Assembly: GCF_014196625.1 (NCBI RefSeq)
Contig: NZ_JACIDZ010000006.1
Coordinates: forward strand, 124,001-188,000
Length of the DNA: 64,000 nt
DNA from: Martelella radicis
GTDB taxonomy: Bacteria > Pseudomonadota > Alphaproteobacteria > Rhizobiales > Rhizobiaceae
Reading direction: 5' to 3'
Part shown: piece by piece, positions 9,119-17,456 of the stretch
Position numbering within the stretch: the stretch's first letter is position 1
Layout: each line of letters opens with the position of its first letter
The notes under the pieces: model-generated
Told to the model about the DNA's origin: nothing
The model's database searches: none
The model's input: the letters and a program-made list of their open reading frames with translations, nothing else
Position numbers and translations under genes: made by a program

Positions 9119-10417
9119 TCAGACACCAGCGCCCGCTGCCTTCTTTTCCTCGAAGGAGAGGCTGTCCACGATCTCCTCGAGGGGCGCGAGCTGCTCGATC
9201 GGACCGACCGCGGAAAGCGTCGGGCGGGCATTGTAGAAGGCGCGACCGGCAAGATCTGTCAGCCGCTTGGGCGTGATGTTCTCGATCCGCATCATCATTT
9301 CCTCGTTCGGGATCGGCCGGCCCCAGAGCATGACCTGGCGGGCGATCTGTCCGGCGCGCGCGGCGGCACTCTCCTGGCCCATCAGAAGCTGGGCGCGGAT
9401 CTGCGCCCGGGCACGCTCGATTTCGGTGGGATCGACTTTCTCGGCGGCCTGGCGCAATTCGTTGATGATGACGGGGACGAGTTCGGGAAGCTGGTCGCCG
9501 CCGGTCGCCGCGTGTACGGCAAACACGCCGGAATCCGAAAAACCCCAGTGAAAGGCGTAGACGGAGTAGCAAAGGCCCCTGATCTCGCGCACTTCCTGGA
9601 AGAGGCGCGAGGACATGCCGCCGCCAAGCACATTCGCCAGGATCTGCGAGCAGTAGAAGTCCTGGGCATGATAGGCCGGGCCCTCGAAGCCGAGGATGAC
9701 CTGCGCATCGGAAAGCGTGCGCATCTCGCGCGCCTCGCCGCCGGTATAGTTGGCGGGCTCGACGAGCGGCGGCGTCTCCGGTTTCTGCGGCAGGGCTGCG
9801 AAGCGGTCGGCGACCAGCCGCACGAAGGCGTCGTGGTCGACCGCGCCGGTTGCCACGATATAGATTCGGTCGGTGGTATAGTTTCGGGCAAGGTAGCGGC
9901 GGATATCGTCGGGGTTGAAGCCCATCACCGTTTCCGCCGTGCCGAGGATCGGCCTGCCGATCATCTGGTCGCGATAGGCGGCGCCGGCGAAATTGTCGAA
10001 GACGACGTCATCGGGAATGTCGCTCGCCGCGCCGATCTCCTGCATGATGACGTTCTTCTCGCGCGCGAGTTCTTCCTCGTCGAAGGCGGAGTTGGTGAGG
10101 ATATCGGCGAGGATATCGACTGCCAGCGGCAGATGGTCCTTCAGGACGCGCGCATAATAAGAGGTCGTCTCCGTCGAGGTCGCGGCATTCACCTCGCCGC
10201 CGACATTCTCGATCTCCTCGGCGATCTGGCGCGCGGTCCTGCGCTTGGTGCCCTTGAACGCCATGTGTTCGAGAAGATGGGCGATGCCGTGTTCATTCTG
10301 AAGTTCGTTGCGCGAGCCCGACTTGATCCAGGTTCCGATCGCCACGCTTTCGATATGGGGCATGTTCTGTGTTACGACGGTCAGCCCGGACGGCAGTCGG
10401 GTGTACTCTACTGTCAT
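9119..10417 (-). CDS. M16 family zinc peptidase (mitochondrial processing peptidase-like)
   Basis: A 432-residue metalloprotease with the inverted zinc motif HLLEH (H47, E50, H51) inside GIAHLLEHMAFKGT, and the downstream ENVGGEVNAATSTETTSYYA segment that supplies the last ligand glutamate. This is the pitrilysin subfamily close to the beta subunit of mitochondrial processing peptidase and to alphaproteobacterial and Gram-positive homologues (PqqL/YmxG group). It has no signal peptide, so it should act in the cytoplasm on short peptides. It lies 13 bases downstream of thrC on the same strand, an order conserved in rhizobia, which suggests cotranscription without an evident functional tie. Confidence 0.93.
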   Translation of the reverse strand: MTVEYTRLPSGLTVVTQNMPHIESVAIGTWIKSGSRNELQNEHGIAHLLEHMAFKGTKRRTARQIAEEIENVGGEVNAATSTETTSYYARVLKDHLPLAVDILADILTNSAFDEEELAREKNVIMQEIGAASDIPDDVVFDNFAGAAYRDQMIGRPILGTAETVMGFNPDDIRRYLARNYTTDRIYIVATGAVDHDAFVRLVADRFAALPQKPETPPLVEPANYTGGEAREMRTLSDAQVILGFEGPAYHAQDFYCSQILANVLGGGMSSRLFQEVREIRGLCYSVYAFHWGFSDSGVFAVHAATGGDQLPELVPVIINELRQAAEKVDPTEIERARAQIRAQLLMGQESAAARAGQIARQVMLWGRPIPNEEMMMRIENITPKRLTDLAGRAFYNARPTLSAVGPIEQLAPLEEIVDSLSFEEKKAAGAGV

Positions 10418-10430
10418 GCGATCCTGTTTC

Positions 10431-11831
10431 CTATCGTTGGCTTCCAGTGTTCAGTCCGTTGCGAACGAACGCTTCCACCGTGTCGAGATCGGGGGGAAGG
10501 ACACTGAAACGCTCCTCCTTGTCCATCAGGCCAGCAAGCCATGCCGGAAGCGCCGGGTCAATACCACTCGCCGATTTTACGGCCGCCGGGAACTTCGCCG
10601 GATGGGCGGTTGCGAGCACAATCATGGGGTTTGTCGCCTGGTAGGCGCGCGCGACCGCCGTGGCCACCGCCGTGTGCGGGTCAATCAGCACGCCGGTCTC
10701 TTCAAGCGTGCGTGCGATCTCGGCTGCCGCTTGGCTCTGGTCGGTGCGGCCTGCGTCAAAAACCTGACGAATGCGCGCTATCGTGTCCTCCTCTATATCG
10801 AAGGCGCCGGATTGTTTGAGGCTTGCCATCGCGCGGCGAACATAGCCGGCATCGCGCCCGCTCGCCTCGAACAGAAGACGTTCGAAATTGGAGGAGATCT
10901 GGATGTCCATCGACGGCGAGGTCGTGGCTTCGACGCCGCGCATCTCGTAGCGCCCTGTCTCGAGCGCGCGGGCGAGAATGTCATTCTCATTGGTGGCGAT
11001 CACCAGCCGGCCGACGGGAAGGCCGATCTGCCGCGCGACATAGCCGGCGAAGATGTCGCCGAAATTGCCTGTCGGGACGGTGAAGTCGATTTCGCGGTCC
11101 GGCGCGCCGAGCGAAATGCCGGCGGTGAAATAATAGACCACCTGCGCCATGATCCGCGCCCAGTTGATCGAGTTGACGCCGGAGAGCTTCACCTCGTCCC
11201 GGAAACCGCCGTCTGCAAACATCGCCTTGACGAGGTTCTGGCAATCGTCGAAATGCCCTTCGACGGCGATCGCGTGAACATTGGCGGCGCCGAGCGTGGT
11301 CATCTGCCGCTGTTGCACCGGCGAGACCTTGCCGTGCGGGAAGAGGATGAAGATGTCGGTGCGCGTGCTGGCCGCAAAGGCGTCGATTGCAGCGCCGCCG
11401 GTATCGCCCGAGGTCGCGCCGACGATCGTGGCGCGCGCATCACGTTGTTCGAGCGCGTAATCCATCAGCCGCGCCAGGAGTTGCATGGCCACATCCTTGA
11501 ACGCGAGCGTCGAGCCATGGAACAGTTCAAGCGTGAAGCGGTTCGCACCGCTTTGGATGATCGGTGCCACCGCTGCATGCCTGAAGGTGGCATAGGCTTC
11601 TTCGATCATGGCCTGGAGGCGAGCATCGGGGATTTCGCCGCCGACAAACGGCTTGATGATGGCAAAGGCGATTTCCTGATAAGACTTGCCGCGCAGCGCC
11701 CTTATGTCGTCGGCCGACATCTTCGGCCAATCGCGCGGCAGGTAGAGCCCGCCATCCGTTGCAAGTCCTGCGAGAAGCGCGTCCGAGAAACCGAGGGTCG
11801 GGGCGTCTCCCCGCGTCGAAATATAGTCCAC
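10431..11831 (-). CDS. thrC: Threonine synthase
   Basis: Converts O-phosphohomoserine to threonine with pyridoxal phosphate. The 466-residue protein opens YISTRGDAPTLGFSDALL, normal for the longer bacterial/fungal-type ThrC, and holds the PLP lysine in HGSTLAFKDVAMQ (Lys112). The GTG at 11831 is chosen as start because it is preceded by AAAGGGG and gives the family N terminus; the frame extends 25 codons further with no similarity. thrB is at the left edge of the window, so two of the steps to threonine are here though not adjacent. The M16 peptidase gene follows after 13 bases. Confidence 0.95.
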   Translation of the reverse strand: MDYISTRGDAPTLGFSDALLAGLATDGGLYLPRDWPKMSADDIRALRGKSYQEIAFAIIKPFVGGEIPDARLQAMIEEAYATFRHAAVAPIIQSGANRFTLELFHGSTLAFKDVAMQLLARLMDYALEQRDARATIVGATSGDTGGAAIDAFAASTRTDIFILFPHGKVSPVQQRQMTTLGAANVHAIAVEGHFDDCQNLVKAMFADGGFRDEVKLSGVNSINWARIMAQVVYYFTAGISLGAPDREIDFTVPTGNFGDIFAGYVARQIGLPVGRLVIATNENDILARALETGRYEMRGVEATTSPSMDIQISSNFERLLFEASGRDAGYVRRAMASLKQSGAFDIEEDTIARIRQVFDAGRTDQSQAAAEIARTLEETGVLIDPHTAVATAVARAYQATNPMIVLATAHPAKFPAAVKSASGIDPALPAWLAGLMDKEERFSVLPPDLDTVEAFVRNGLNTGSQR

Positions 11832-12031
11832 GCATAGCCCCTTTGTGCTTGCCAGGTTCCTGAAAATGTCTAGCTTGTGGCACGCTTTGGCCTTACCGGT
11901 TATCACGGAAGGGCTTCGGGTATGCCTCGTGCCTGCGGGTCATGCCAGACATCGAATTCTTGCGTTCGCGCTGATATAGAACAAAGCCGGAGGGCTTGAA
12001 AAGCCCTTGAGAGAGGAAAGGAATACTCGCC

Positions 12032-12568
12032 GTGTCATTTCGCACTACCCGCCGCCTGGCTGCTGTTCTGGCCCTTTCCGGCCTCGCGGCCTGCTCCACT
12101 GCCACCCCGGAACCGGAGCCCCAGCCCGCCCAGCCGATCACCCCGGGCATCAATCTGACGGCGCTCTCGCGCATCTGCCCGCAGGCGATGCTGGATGATG
12201 ACCAGGCCTTCAGGCGCGTCTATTCGCCCGCCAGTTCCAGTTCGCCCGAAAACCTCGTCTACCAGGCCTCTCTTGCCGAATATACGCGCACCTGCACAGT
12301 CGCGCCGACGGGGGATCAGCTTGTGCTGCAGGTCGCCGTCGCCGGCCGCCTGATCGGCGGTCCGAAGGCCAGGCCCGGCACCTACAAGGTGCCCGTGCGC
12401 GTCGAAGTGGTCGATGGCGATGTCGCGCTTTACGACAAGGTCACGGTCCAGGAGGTCGAACTGCCGGCCGAGGGTCTTTCGACCCAGTTCCTGTTCCGCG
12501 CCAATGACCTGCCGGTTCCTGTCACCGCCGGCGAAAACACTCGGGTCAGGATCGGGATCGACAGATAG
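12032..12568 (+). CDS. Putative outer-membrane or periplasmic lipoprotein
   Basis: A 178-residue protein with a lipoprotein signal: basic start (SFRTTRR), hydrophobic core and a lipobox LAAC near residue 22, followed by a Pro/Glu linker (PEPEPQPAQP). The mature part is a small beta-rich domain with a second pair of cysteines (around RICPQ and RTCTV). I recognise no named family; similar lipoproteins occur in rhizobia. The start is GTG at 12032, with GAGAGGAAAGG upstream. Convergent with the HAD gene: a perfect 9-bp inverted repeat at 12583-12603 lies between the two stops and could act as a shared 3' structure. Confidence 0.75.
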   Translation: MSFRTTRRLAAVLALSGLAACSTATPEPEPQPAQPITPGINLTALSRICPQAMLDDDQAFRRVYSPASSSSPENLVYQASLAEYTRTCTVAPTGDQLVLQVAVAGRLIGGPKARPGTYKVPVRVEVVDGDVALYDKVTVQEVELPAEGLSTQFLFRANDLPVPVTAGENTRVRIGIDR

Positions 12569-12590
12569 CCGGAACCGGACGCGGACGCCG

Positions 12591-13280
12591 TCAAACGGCG
12601 TCCGACCATTCCAGAAGCGCGGTCGCGACTGCCGGCAGGTCTTCCATGCGATGGATCACCGTCTCGGCGCCGGCCTCGGTCAGCTTGTCGGCATGGGTCG
12701 GTCCGGTGTGCGACGCGCCGGTAAAGCCGACGACGCGCATGCCGGCTGCCTTGGCGCCGGTGACGCCGTGAACCGAATCCTCGATCACCAGCGTGTTCTC
12801 AGGCCGCGCCCCCATCTTTTCCGCGCCGTGCAGGAAGACGTCCGGCTTCGGCTTGACCCGGTCGGGGCCGAGGCTTTCGGCGGAGAAGATGTTCGGCTTG
12901 AACAGGTCGATATAGCCGACCTTGGTCAGCATCGCCTTGATGCGGTCTTCCGTCGAATTGGAGCAGACGCAGCGCGGCTCGGAAAGCTGGTCCACGGCCT
13001 CGCGCACGCCCGGGATCGACTGCAACTCGCGCTTCAGCCGCTCATCGAGGATGGTCTTGTGCTGTTCGATCAGGCTGGCCTGCAGCGGAATGGCGGCTTC
13101 CTTCTCCACGGCAATCAGGATGTCGCGGAAGGTCAGGCCCGAAAAGCGTTCGCCGATCTCGCCGGCGGTGATCGGGTAGCCGGCCTCGCTCAATAGCCTG
13201 GATTCCACCTGGGCGGCGAGAAATTCGGAATCGACGAGAACGCCGTCGCAGTCGAAAATGATGAGGTCAAAGCGGCTCAT
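12591..13280 (-). CDS. HAD-superfamily hydrolase, beta-phosphoglucomutase/phosphatase type
   Basis: A 229-residue HAD-IA phosphatase. Motif I is IFDCDGVLVDS with nucleophile Asp10 and acid/base Asp12; motif II is the VCSNST segment near 113; motif III (KVGYIDLF...KPKPD) and motif IV (LVIEDSVHGVTGAKAAGM) follow in order. The helical cap lies between residues about 15 and 80, as in beta-phosphoglucomutase and related sugar phosphatases. Its substrate is probably a small phosphorylated metabolite, but cannot be named. It lies on the minus strand just downstream of the sqd operon with a gap of 92 bases. Confidence 0.9.
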   Translation of the reverse strand: MSRFDLIIFDCDGVLVDSEFLAAQVESRLLSEAGYPITAGEIGERFSGLTFRDILIAVEKEAAIPLQASLIEQHKTILDERLKRELQSIPGVREAVDQLSEPRCVCSNSTEDRIKAMLTKVGYIDLFKPNIFSAESLGPDRVKPKPDVFLHGAEKMGARPENTLVIEDSVHGVTGAKAAGMRVVGFTGASHTGPTHADKLTEAGAETVIHRMEDLPAVATALLEWSDAV

Positions 13281-13372
13281 TGAGAAATCCTGTTGGTCAT
13301 TTCAGTCTTGGGCGCGGCACGATAGCATGCCGGAGATAGTGTCAAAGGATGTTCAGATCAAATTCGCGTTGA

Positions 13373-14281
13373 TCACGAACCGGGATGACGGGCCAGAAAT
13401 CCTTCGACCAGGGTCTGTAGCGTTGCCGAGAAGAGCGGCATGCCGCCCGTTCGCCAGCCGAGCGCATTCAGCCGGCTTGTGGCCATGACGCTGACCTGGT
13501 CATGGTCGGCGCGCGCGGGCAAGGGGTGGGGCGAGGCAAGCGCTGCCTTTAAGGGCGCCAGGATGGTGTGATTGTCGACCACGATGTCTGAGACGTTAAG
13601 CGCCTTGCCGGAGACCTTGGGAATGTGGGCGCCGAGCACGGCGAGAACTCCGCCGGCGAGATCGCGGCCGTGAAGCTCGCTTCCGGCCCGCGGCGAGATC
13701 GTCCTGCCCTCCAGATAATCGGAGAAGAGGCTCTCCCATTTGTTGGGGTAGAGGTCGCCGTAAATGCCGGTTGCCCTGAGGCTCGCCGGCACGAAACCGG
13801 GCGCTGCAAGGGCGGCAAGGGCCTTCTCCGCCTCAAGCTTGGCCTTGCCGTAAAGGCTTGCCGGTTCCGGCGCAAGCGTCTCGGAAAGCGCCGTTCCCGC
13901 AGGATAGCCGTCGAAGACGGCGCGGCTTGAGAGGAAGAGACAGTGCCTTACGCCGGCCTGCCGTGCGGCCTCGAACAGGGCGACGCTGCCGTCGACATTC
14001 AGCCTGAGAAAGCCCGCCGGATCGTCTCCCTCGCCGCCGCGATAGCGCCCCGGCACATGGGAAAAGGCGGCATGGACGAAGACGTCGATGCCGTCGAACA
14101 GCGCACCGTCTGGCTTTCCTGCCGCAAGGTCGAGCGGCCGGTAGCCGACGGCCGGGGAAAACAGCCCGTCGGCCGGAGCCCTGCGGCCGGCAACCGTGAC
14201 CTTGTGGCCCGCCGCAAGGCATTCTTCCACGATGTAGCGGCCGGCAAGTCCGGTTCCTCCGCTGACGAGCAGGTGTTTCAT
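13373..14281 (-). CDS. sqdC: NAD(P)-dependent oxidoreductase of the sulfolipid operon (SqdC)
   Basis: An extended short-chain dehydrogenase of 302 residues with the N-terminal nucleotide-binding motif GGTGLAGRYIVEE and a YGKAK active site. Its start overlaps the stop of the gene upstream (ATGA), and the order sqdB, glycosyltransferase, reductase matches the sqdBDC operon known from Rhodobacter sphaeroides and Sinorhizobium meliloti. In those bacteria sqdC is needed for normal sulfoquinovosyl diacylglycerol formation, although its exact reaction is unclear. The name rests mainly on operon position and the reductase fold. Standing alone it would be called only an NAD-dependent epimerase/dehydratase. 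Confidence 0.83.
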   Translation of the reverse strand: MKHLLVSGGTGLAGRYIVEECLAAGHKVTVAGRRAPADGLFSPAVGYRPLDLAAGKPDGALFDGIDVFVHAAFSHVPGRYRGGEGDDPAGFLRLNVDGSVALFEAARQAGVRHCLFLSSRAVFDGYPAGTALSETLAPEPASLYGKAKLEAEKALAALAAPGFVPASLRATGIYGDLYPNKWESLFSDYLEGRTISPRAGSELHGRDLAGGVLAVLGAHIPKVSGKALNVSDIVVDNHTILAPLKAALASPHPLPARADHDQVSVMATSRLNALGWRTGGMPLFSATLQTLVEGFLARHPGS

Positions 14282-15138
14282 GCTGGTTTTTTCGGGTTCT
14301 CGAGCGTTGCGATATCGGGGATCCGGTCACCGTCGAAATAGGCCCACCAGAGATCGATCAGCGGTTTGAGCGCTTCGGCGCGCGGATGGTCCTCTTCCCA
14401 TGGCTTTTCGTACTGGAAGTGCAAGACGCCGATATCGGACCAGCTCCAGAGGTCCGGCATGTTGAACCAGACATATTGCAGCATGTTCATGAACACCGGT
14501 AGGCCGTGCCAGTCGGGAAAGAAGGTCTGCAGGAAGGTCTGGTCGGTGCGCCGCCAGAAGGCCTCCGGCGCATCGAGCGCTTCGAGCATGGCGCCGAAGG
14601 TCGCAAGATCCGGGCGGGCGACGAAGACGCCGGAATTCAGCCGGTGGAAGTCGGCAAGGCTCTCGTAGACGTTCGGCGCGGCCGAAAACTCCGGATAGAA
14701 GAACAGCTTGTCGATATTCTTCAAGACGATGGCATCGGCATCGATAAACACGACCGCATGATATTCGACAAGCTGCCAGAGCCTCAGCTTGCAGAAATTG
14801 TCGAGGGGCGTGTGGAAGTCCGGCTTGCGGCCCTTGGTGAAGGGCGCATTGCCATGCACTTCGCGCCGCGCATGGCGGGCGTTGAACGCATCCGACAAGG
14901 GCAGATGGTCGACGCTGATCATCCGGCAGCCGATATCTTCGAGCTGTTTCAGGCTCTCCTCCGGCGTGCCGCCGGTGAAGAGCACGACGACATCGGCCGG
15001 CGTGCCGGTGAGAAGGATCGAGCGGGCAAGCGCCAGCGCACCCATCGCATAGTCTGCGTTGGTGACAAGCGTGACGAAGGCGAACGGAGCCTTGGCGTCC
15101 GCGCTGCGGCGGACGCCTTCGTTTGAAGGATCAGGCAT
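14278..15138 (-). CDS. sqdD: Glycosyltransferase of the sulfolipid operon (SqdD)
   Basis: A glycogenin-like GT8-type glycosyltransferase of 286 residues. It has AFVTLVTNADYAMGALALARS at the nucleotide-sugar fold start, the metal-binding FIDADAIVLKN motif, and LNSGVFVARPD, all typical of the family. Between sqdB and sqdC it takes the sqdD position; the predicted job is transfer of sulfoquinovose from the UDP-sugar to diacylglycerol at the inner membrane face. ATG at 15138 is preferred over the TTG one codon earlier. Its stop overlaps the sqdC start by four bases, and only four bases separate its start from the sqdB stop, so translation is tightly coupled. Confidence 0.87.
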   Translation of the reverse strand: MPDPSNEGVRRSADAKAPFAFVTLVTNADYAMGALALARSILLTGTPADVVVLFTGGTPEESLKQLEDIGCRMISVDHLPLSDAFNARHARREVHGNAPFTKGRKPDFHTPLDNFCKLRLWQLVEYHAVVFIDADAIVLKNIDKLFFYPEFSAAPNVYESLADFHRLNSGVFVARPDLATFGAMLEALDAPEAFWRRTDQTFLQTFFPDWHGLPVFMNMLQYVWFNMPDLWSWSDIGVLHFQYEKPWEEDHPRAEALKPLIDLWWAYFDGDRIPDIATLENPKKPA

Positions 15139-15142
15139 CAAA

Positions 15143-16363
15143 TCAAGAAACCGATTTCAGCGACTTGCCTTCGGGATCGCGGTTGATCTTGGTGGCAATG
15201 TCCTTGGTCCAGGCGGAAACGGCCGGAACGCGCTTGCGGTCGACGCGATAGGCATATTTCTTGGCGATATCGACGATCTCTTCCAGAAGCCCTTCCTTCA
15301 GCGTCGTCGGGTTGAGGCCGAGGGAGAGGAACTTGTCGTTCTTGACGATCAGGTCGTTCTCCGGCGCCTCCTTGCGCGGGTTGGGCAGCCAGGCGATCTC
15401 GGTTCCGCTCATCTCCGAGATCATCTTCGCCAGATCGCGCACCCGGTGGGTCTCGGTCATCTGGTTGAAGATCTCGACGCGGGCGTTCTTCTCCGGCGGA
15501 TTGTTGAGCGCGAGCTCGATGCAGCGCACCGAATCCTGGATGTGGATGAAGGCGCGGGTCTGGCCGCCGACGCCGTGGACGGTCAGCGGATAGCCGATTG
15601 CCGCCTGTATCAGGAAGCGGTTCAGCACCGTGCCGTAATCGCCGTCATAGTCGAAACGGTTGATCAGCTGCGGATGGCGCTTGGTCTGCTCGGTGTGCGT
15701 GCCCCAGACGATGCCCTGATGCAGATCGGTGATGCGAAGGCCGTCATTCTTGGCATAGAAGGCGAAGAGAAGCTGATCCAGGCACTTGGTCATGTGGTAG
15801 ATCGAGCCGGGGTTCGACGGATAGAGGATTTCCTGGCTGACCTTCTCGCCGGTCGTCGCCTCGATATCCACCGGCAGATAGCCTTCCGGGATCGCCGCGC
15901 CGACGGTCGAATAGCCATAGACGCCCATCGTGCCGAGGTGAATGATGTGGGAATCGAGACCGATCTCGACGAGTGCGTTCAGAAGATTGTGCGTCGCGCT
16001 GACATTGTTGTCGACCGTGTAGTTCTTGTGCCGGTCCGACTTCATCGAATAGGGGGCGGCGCGCTGTTCGGCGAAATGGATGATCGCGTCCGGCTTTTCT
16101 TCGGCGAGCCATTTCTTCAGGATCTCGTAGTCCTTGGCGAGATCGATCAGGTGGAAATGGATCCGGCGGCCAGTTTCCGCGTGCCAGATGCGGGTGCGCT
16201 CCTGGATGGAGTCCATCGGCGTCAGCGATTGAACGCCGAGCTCGGTGTCGATCCAGCGCCGCGACAGGTTGTCGATGATATGGATTTCGTGTCCGGCATC
16301 TGACAGATGCAGCGACGTCGGCCATCCGATGAACCCGTCTCCGCCCATAACCGCAATTTTCAT
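15143..16363 (-). CDS. sqdB: UDP-sulfoquinovose synthase
   Basis: Makes UDP-sulfoquinovose from UDP-glucose and sulfite, the committed step to the plant-type sulfolipid SQDG. The 406-residue protein has the SqdB-specific N terminus VMGGDGFIGWPTSLHLS (NAD site), the RRWIDTELGVQSLTP segment, HLGTMGVYGYS and the YHMTK catalytic lysine motif, all in family order. First gene of sqdBDC, with GGAG upstream of the ATG. Sulfolipids let bacteria replace phospholipids when phosphate is short. The upstream region has single TGTCAT half-sites but no tandem PHO box that I would accept. The identification is very secure. Confidence 0.96.
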   Translation of the reverse strand: MKIAVMGGDGFIGWPTSLHLSDAGHEIHIIDNLSRRWIDTELGVQSLTPMDSIQERTRIWHAETGRRIHFHLIDLAKDYEILKKWLAEEKPDAIIHFAEQRAAPYSMKSDRHKNYTVDNNVSATHNLLNALVEIGLDSHIIHLGTMGVYGYSTVGAAIPEGYLPVDIEATTGEKVSQEILYPSNPGSIYHMTKCLDQLLFAFYAKNDGLRITDLHQGIVWGTHTEQTKRHPQLINRFDYDGDYGTVLNRFLIQAAIGYPLTVHGVGGQTRAFIHIQDSVRCIELALNNPPEKNARVEIFNQMTETHRVRDLAKMISEMSGTEIAWLPNPRKEAPENDLIVKNDKFLSLGLNPTTLKEGLLEEIVDIAKKYAYRVDRKRVPAVSAWTKDIATKINRDPEGKSLKSVS

Positions 16364-16522
16364 GGAGCCACTCCGATCCGTTTTGTCATGCAGTGAAATT
16401 CGGTGTTAACCGAAACCAGTATGACATAAATGCAATGGTTTTTTTACGCAATCTCTCGCAATGCCGCGCCGACGACCTCTGAAGCGGTCATTTTGCCGTT
16501 GCAATCGAGCAATCGGCGGTAC

Positions 16523-16625
16523 TAGAGCGCCGTGCGTCCATTCGGACGCACAAAGGACGCTCTAACATATTGAGTCTACGCATCGTGCTTTCCGAAAATC
16601 GATTTCGATTTTCGGGCCGATGCGT
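16523..16625. repeat. Intergenic palindromic repeat element, two hairpins
   Basis: Two adjacent inverted repeats occupy most of the gap upstream of ybgC. The first (16523-16564) pairs TAGAGCG with CGCTCTA, with an inner 8-bp stem GTGCGTCC/GGACGCAC around a 4-base loop. The second (16578-16625) pairs ACGCATCG with CGATGCGT, with an inner stem CCGAAAATC/GATTTTCGG around six bases. Elements of this look are common in rhizobial genomes as dispersed REP-like sequences; I found only one copy here. The remainder of the 298-base gap 16364-16661 holds an AT-rich stretch next to sqdB and no gene. Confidence 0.65.
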
Positions 16626-16661
16626 TAGGAAAGTGCGAAATCAGCTGATGCGGGGTCCGAT

Positions 16662-17132
16662 ATGACAGAAGAACGTTCAAAAGATGGTCCGGATCTGTGT
16701 GGCTGGCTTGAGAATGGCGAGCACCATTTGCGTCAGCGGGTCTATTACGAGGACACGGACTTTTCCGGCGTCGTCTATCACGCCCGTTACCTGCATTTCC
16801 TCGAGCGCGGCCGCACCGACTACCTGCGCTGCCTTGGCGTCGAGCAGCGCACGCTGCACACGATCGACGAGGAAGGGCTGGCCTTCGCCGTCCATCACAT
16901 GGACCTCAAATTCATCCGGCCGGCGCGTATGGATGATATTCTGGAGATCACCACGAAAACGACGCGGGCGACCGGAGCGCGCATGGTGCTGGAGCAGTCG
17001 ATCTCCGCTGCCGGCGTGCTTCTGACGACCGCAACGGTCACCGTGGTCGTTATCAACAAACACGGCCGCGCGCGGCGGATGCCGGACGATCTGGCGGCGA
17101 CATTGCTGCAGGCAAGGGAAGATCAGGCCTGA
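16662..17132 (+). CDS. ybgC: Tol-Pal-associated acyl-CoA thioesterase
   Basis: A hotdog-fold thioesterase of 156 residues, first gene of the tol-pal cluster. It carries the 4HBT-family signature VYYEDTDFSGVVYHARYL with catalytic aspartate at about residue 33, and FAVHHMDLKFIRPARMDD downstream. E. coli YbgC hydrolyses acyl-CoA or acyl-ACP and interacts with phospholipid synthesis proteins; its role in Tol-Pal is still unclear. A spacer of 324 bases, containing a CtrA-like site, separates it from tolQ, so the tolQRAB genes probably have their own promoter. Confidence 0.95.
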   Translation: MTEERSKDGPDLCGWLENGEHHLRQRVYYEDTDFSGVVYHARYLHFLERGRTDYLRCLGVEQRTLHTIDEEGLAFAVHHMDLKFIRPARMDDILEITTKTTRATGARMVLEQSISAAGVLLTTATVTVVVINKHGRARRMPDDLAATLLQAREDQA

Positions 17133-17249
17133 GCCTGCTGCATCGGGCTTGCTAAAACATGAGTATTATGTGAAGGAATTCCGCCATCGCCCTGCGGGGT
17201 GGCGTGATCCTCGGCGCGCGCCATGGATTTCAGGGGTTTCGGCCCTCTG

Positions 17250-17265
17250 GTAACCGGGCGTTAAC
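17250..17265 (+). promoter_or_regulatory. CtrA-like binding site upstream of tolQ
   Basis: GTAA-N7-TTAAC, one mismatch from the CtrA consensus TTAA-N7-TTAAC with exact spacing. It lies 192 bases before the tolQ start, in the 324-base gap 17133-17456 between ybgC and tolQ. That gap holds no gene I can support; the frame upstream of tolQ has no family similarity. CtrA controls cell-cycle and envelope genes in alphaproteobacteria, so this position is plausible. Motif match only; one such near-match can arise by chance. Confidence 0.4.
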
Positions 17266-17456
17266 CATGATCATGTTTCATGTGAGAAGCGGGATTTCGG
17301 GCGGTTTTGCCTAGGTTTCACCACGTTTTTATACGAGATGAAACTAATATGCGGAAGCTTCGCAATCCCATCGCAAACCGAACACTTAATCTCGCAGGCG
17401 GCTCTAACCGTACCCGCCCGGTCAAACGGGCCCATATATTCAAGGACTTACGTCAC

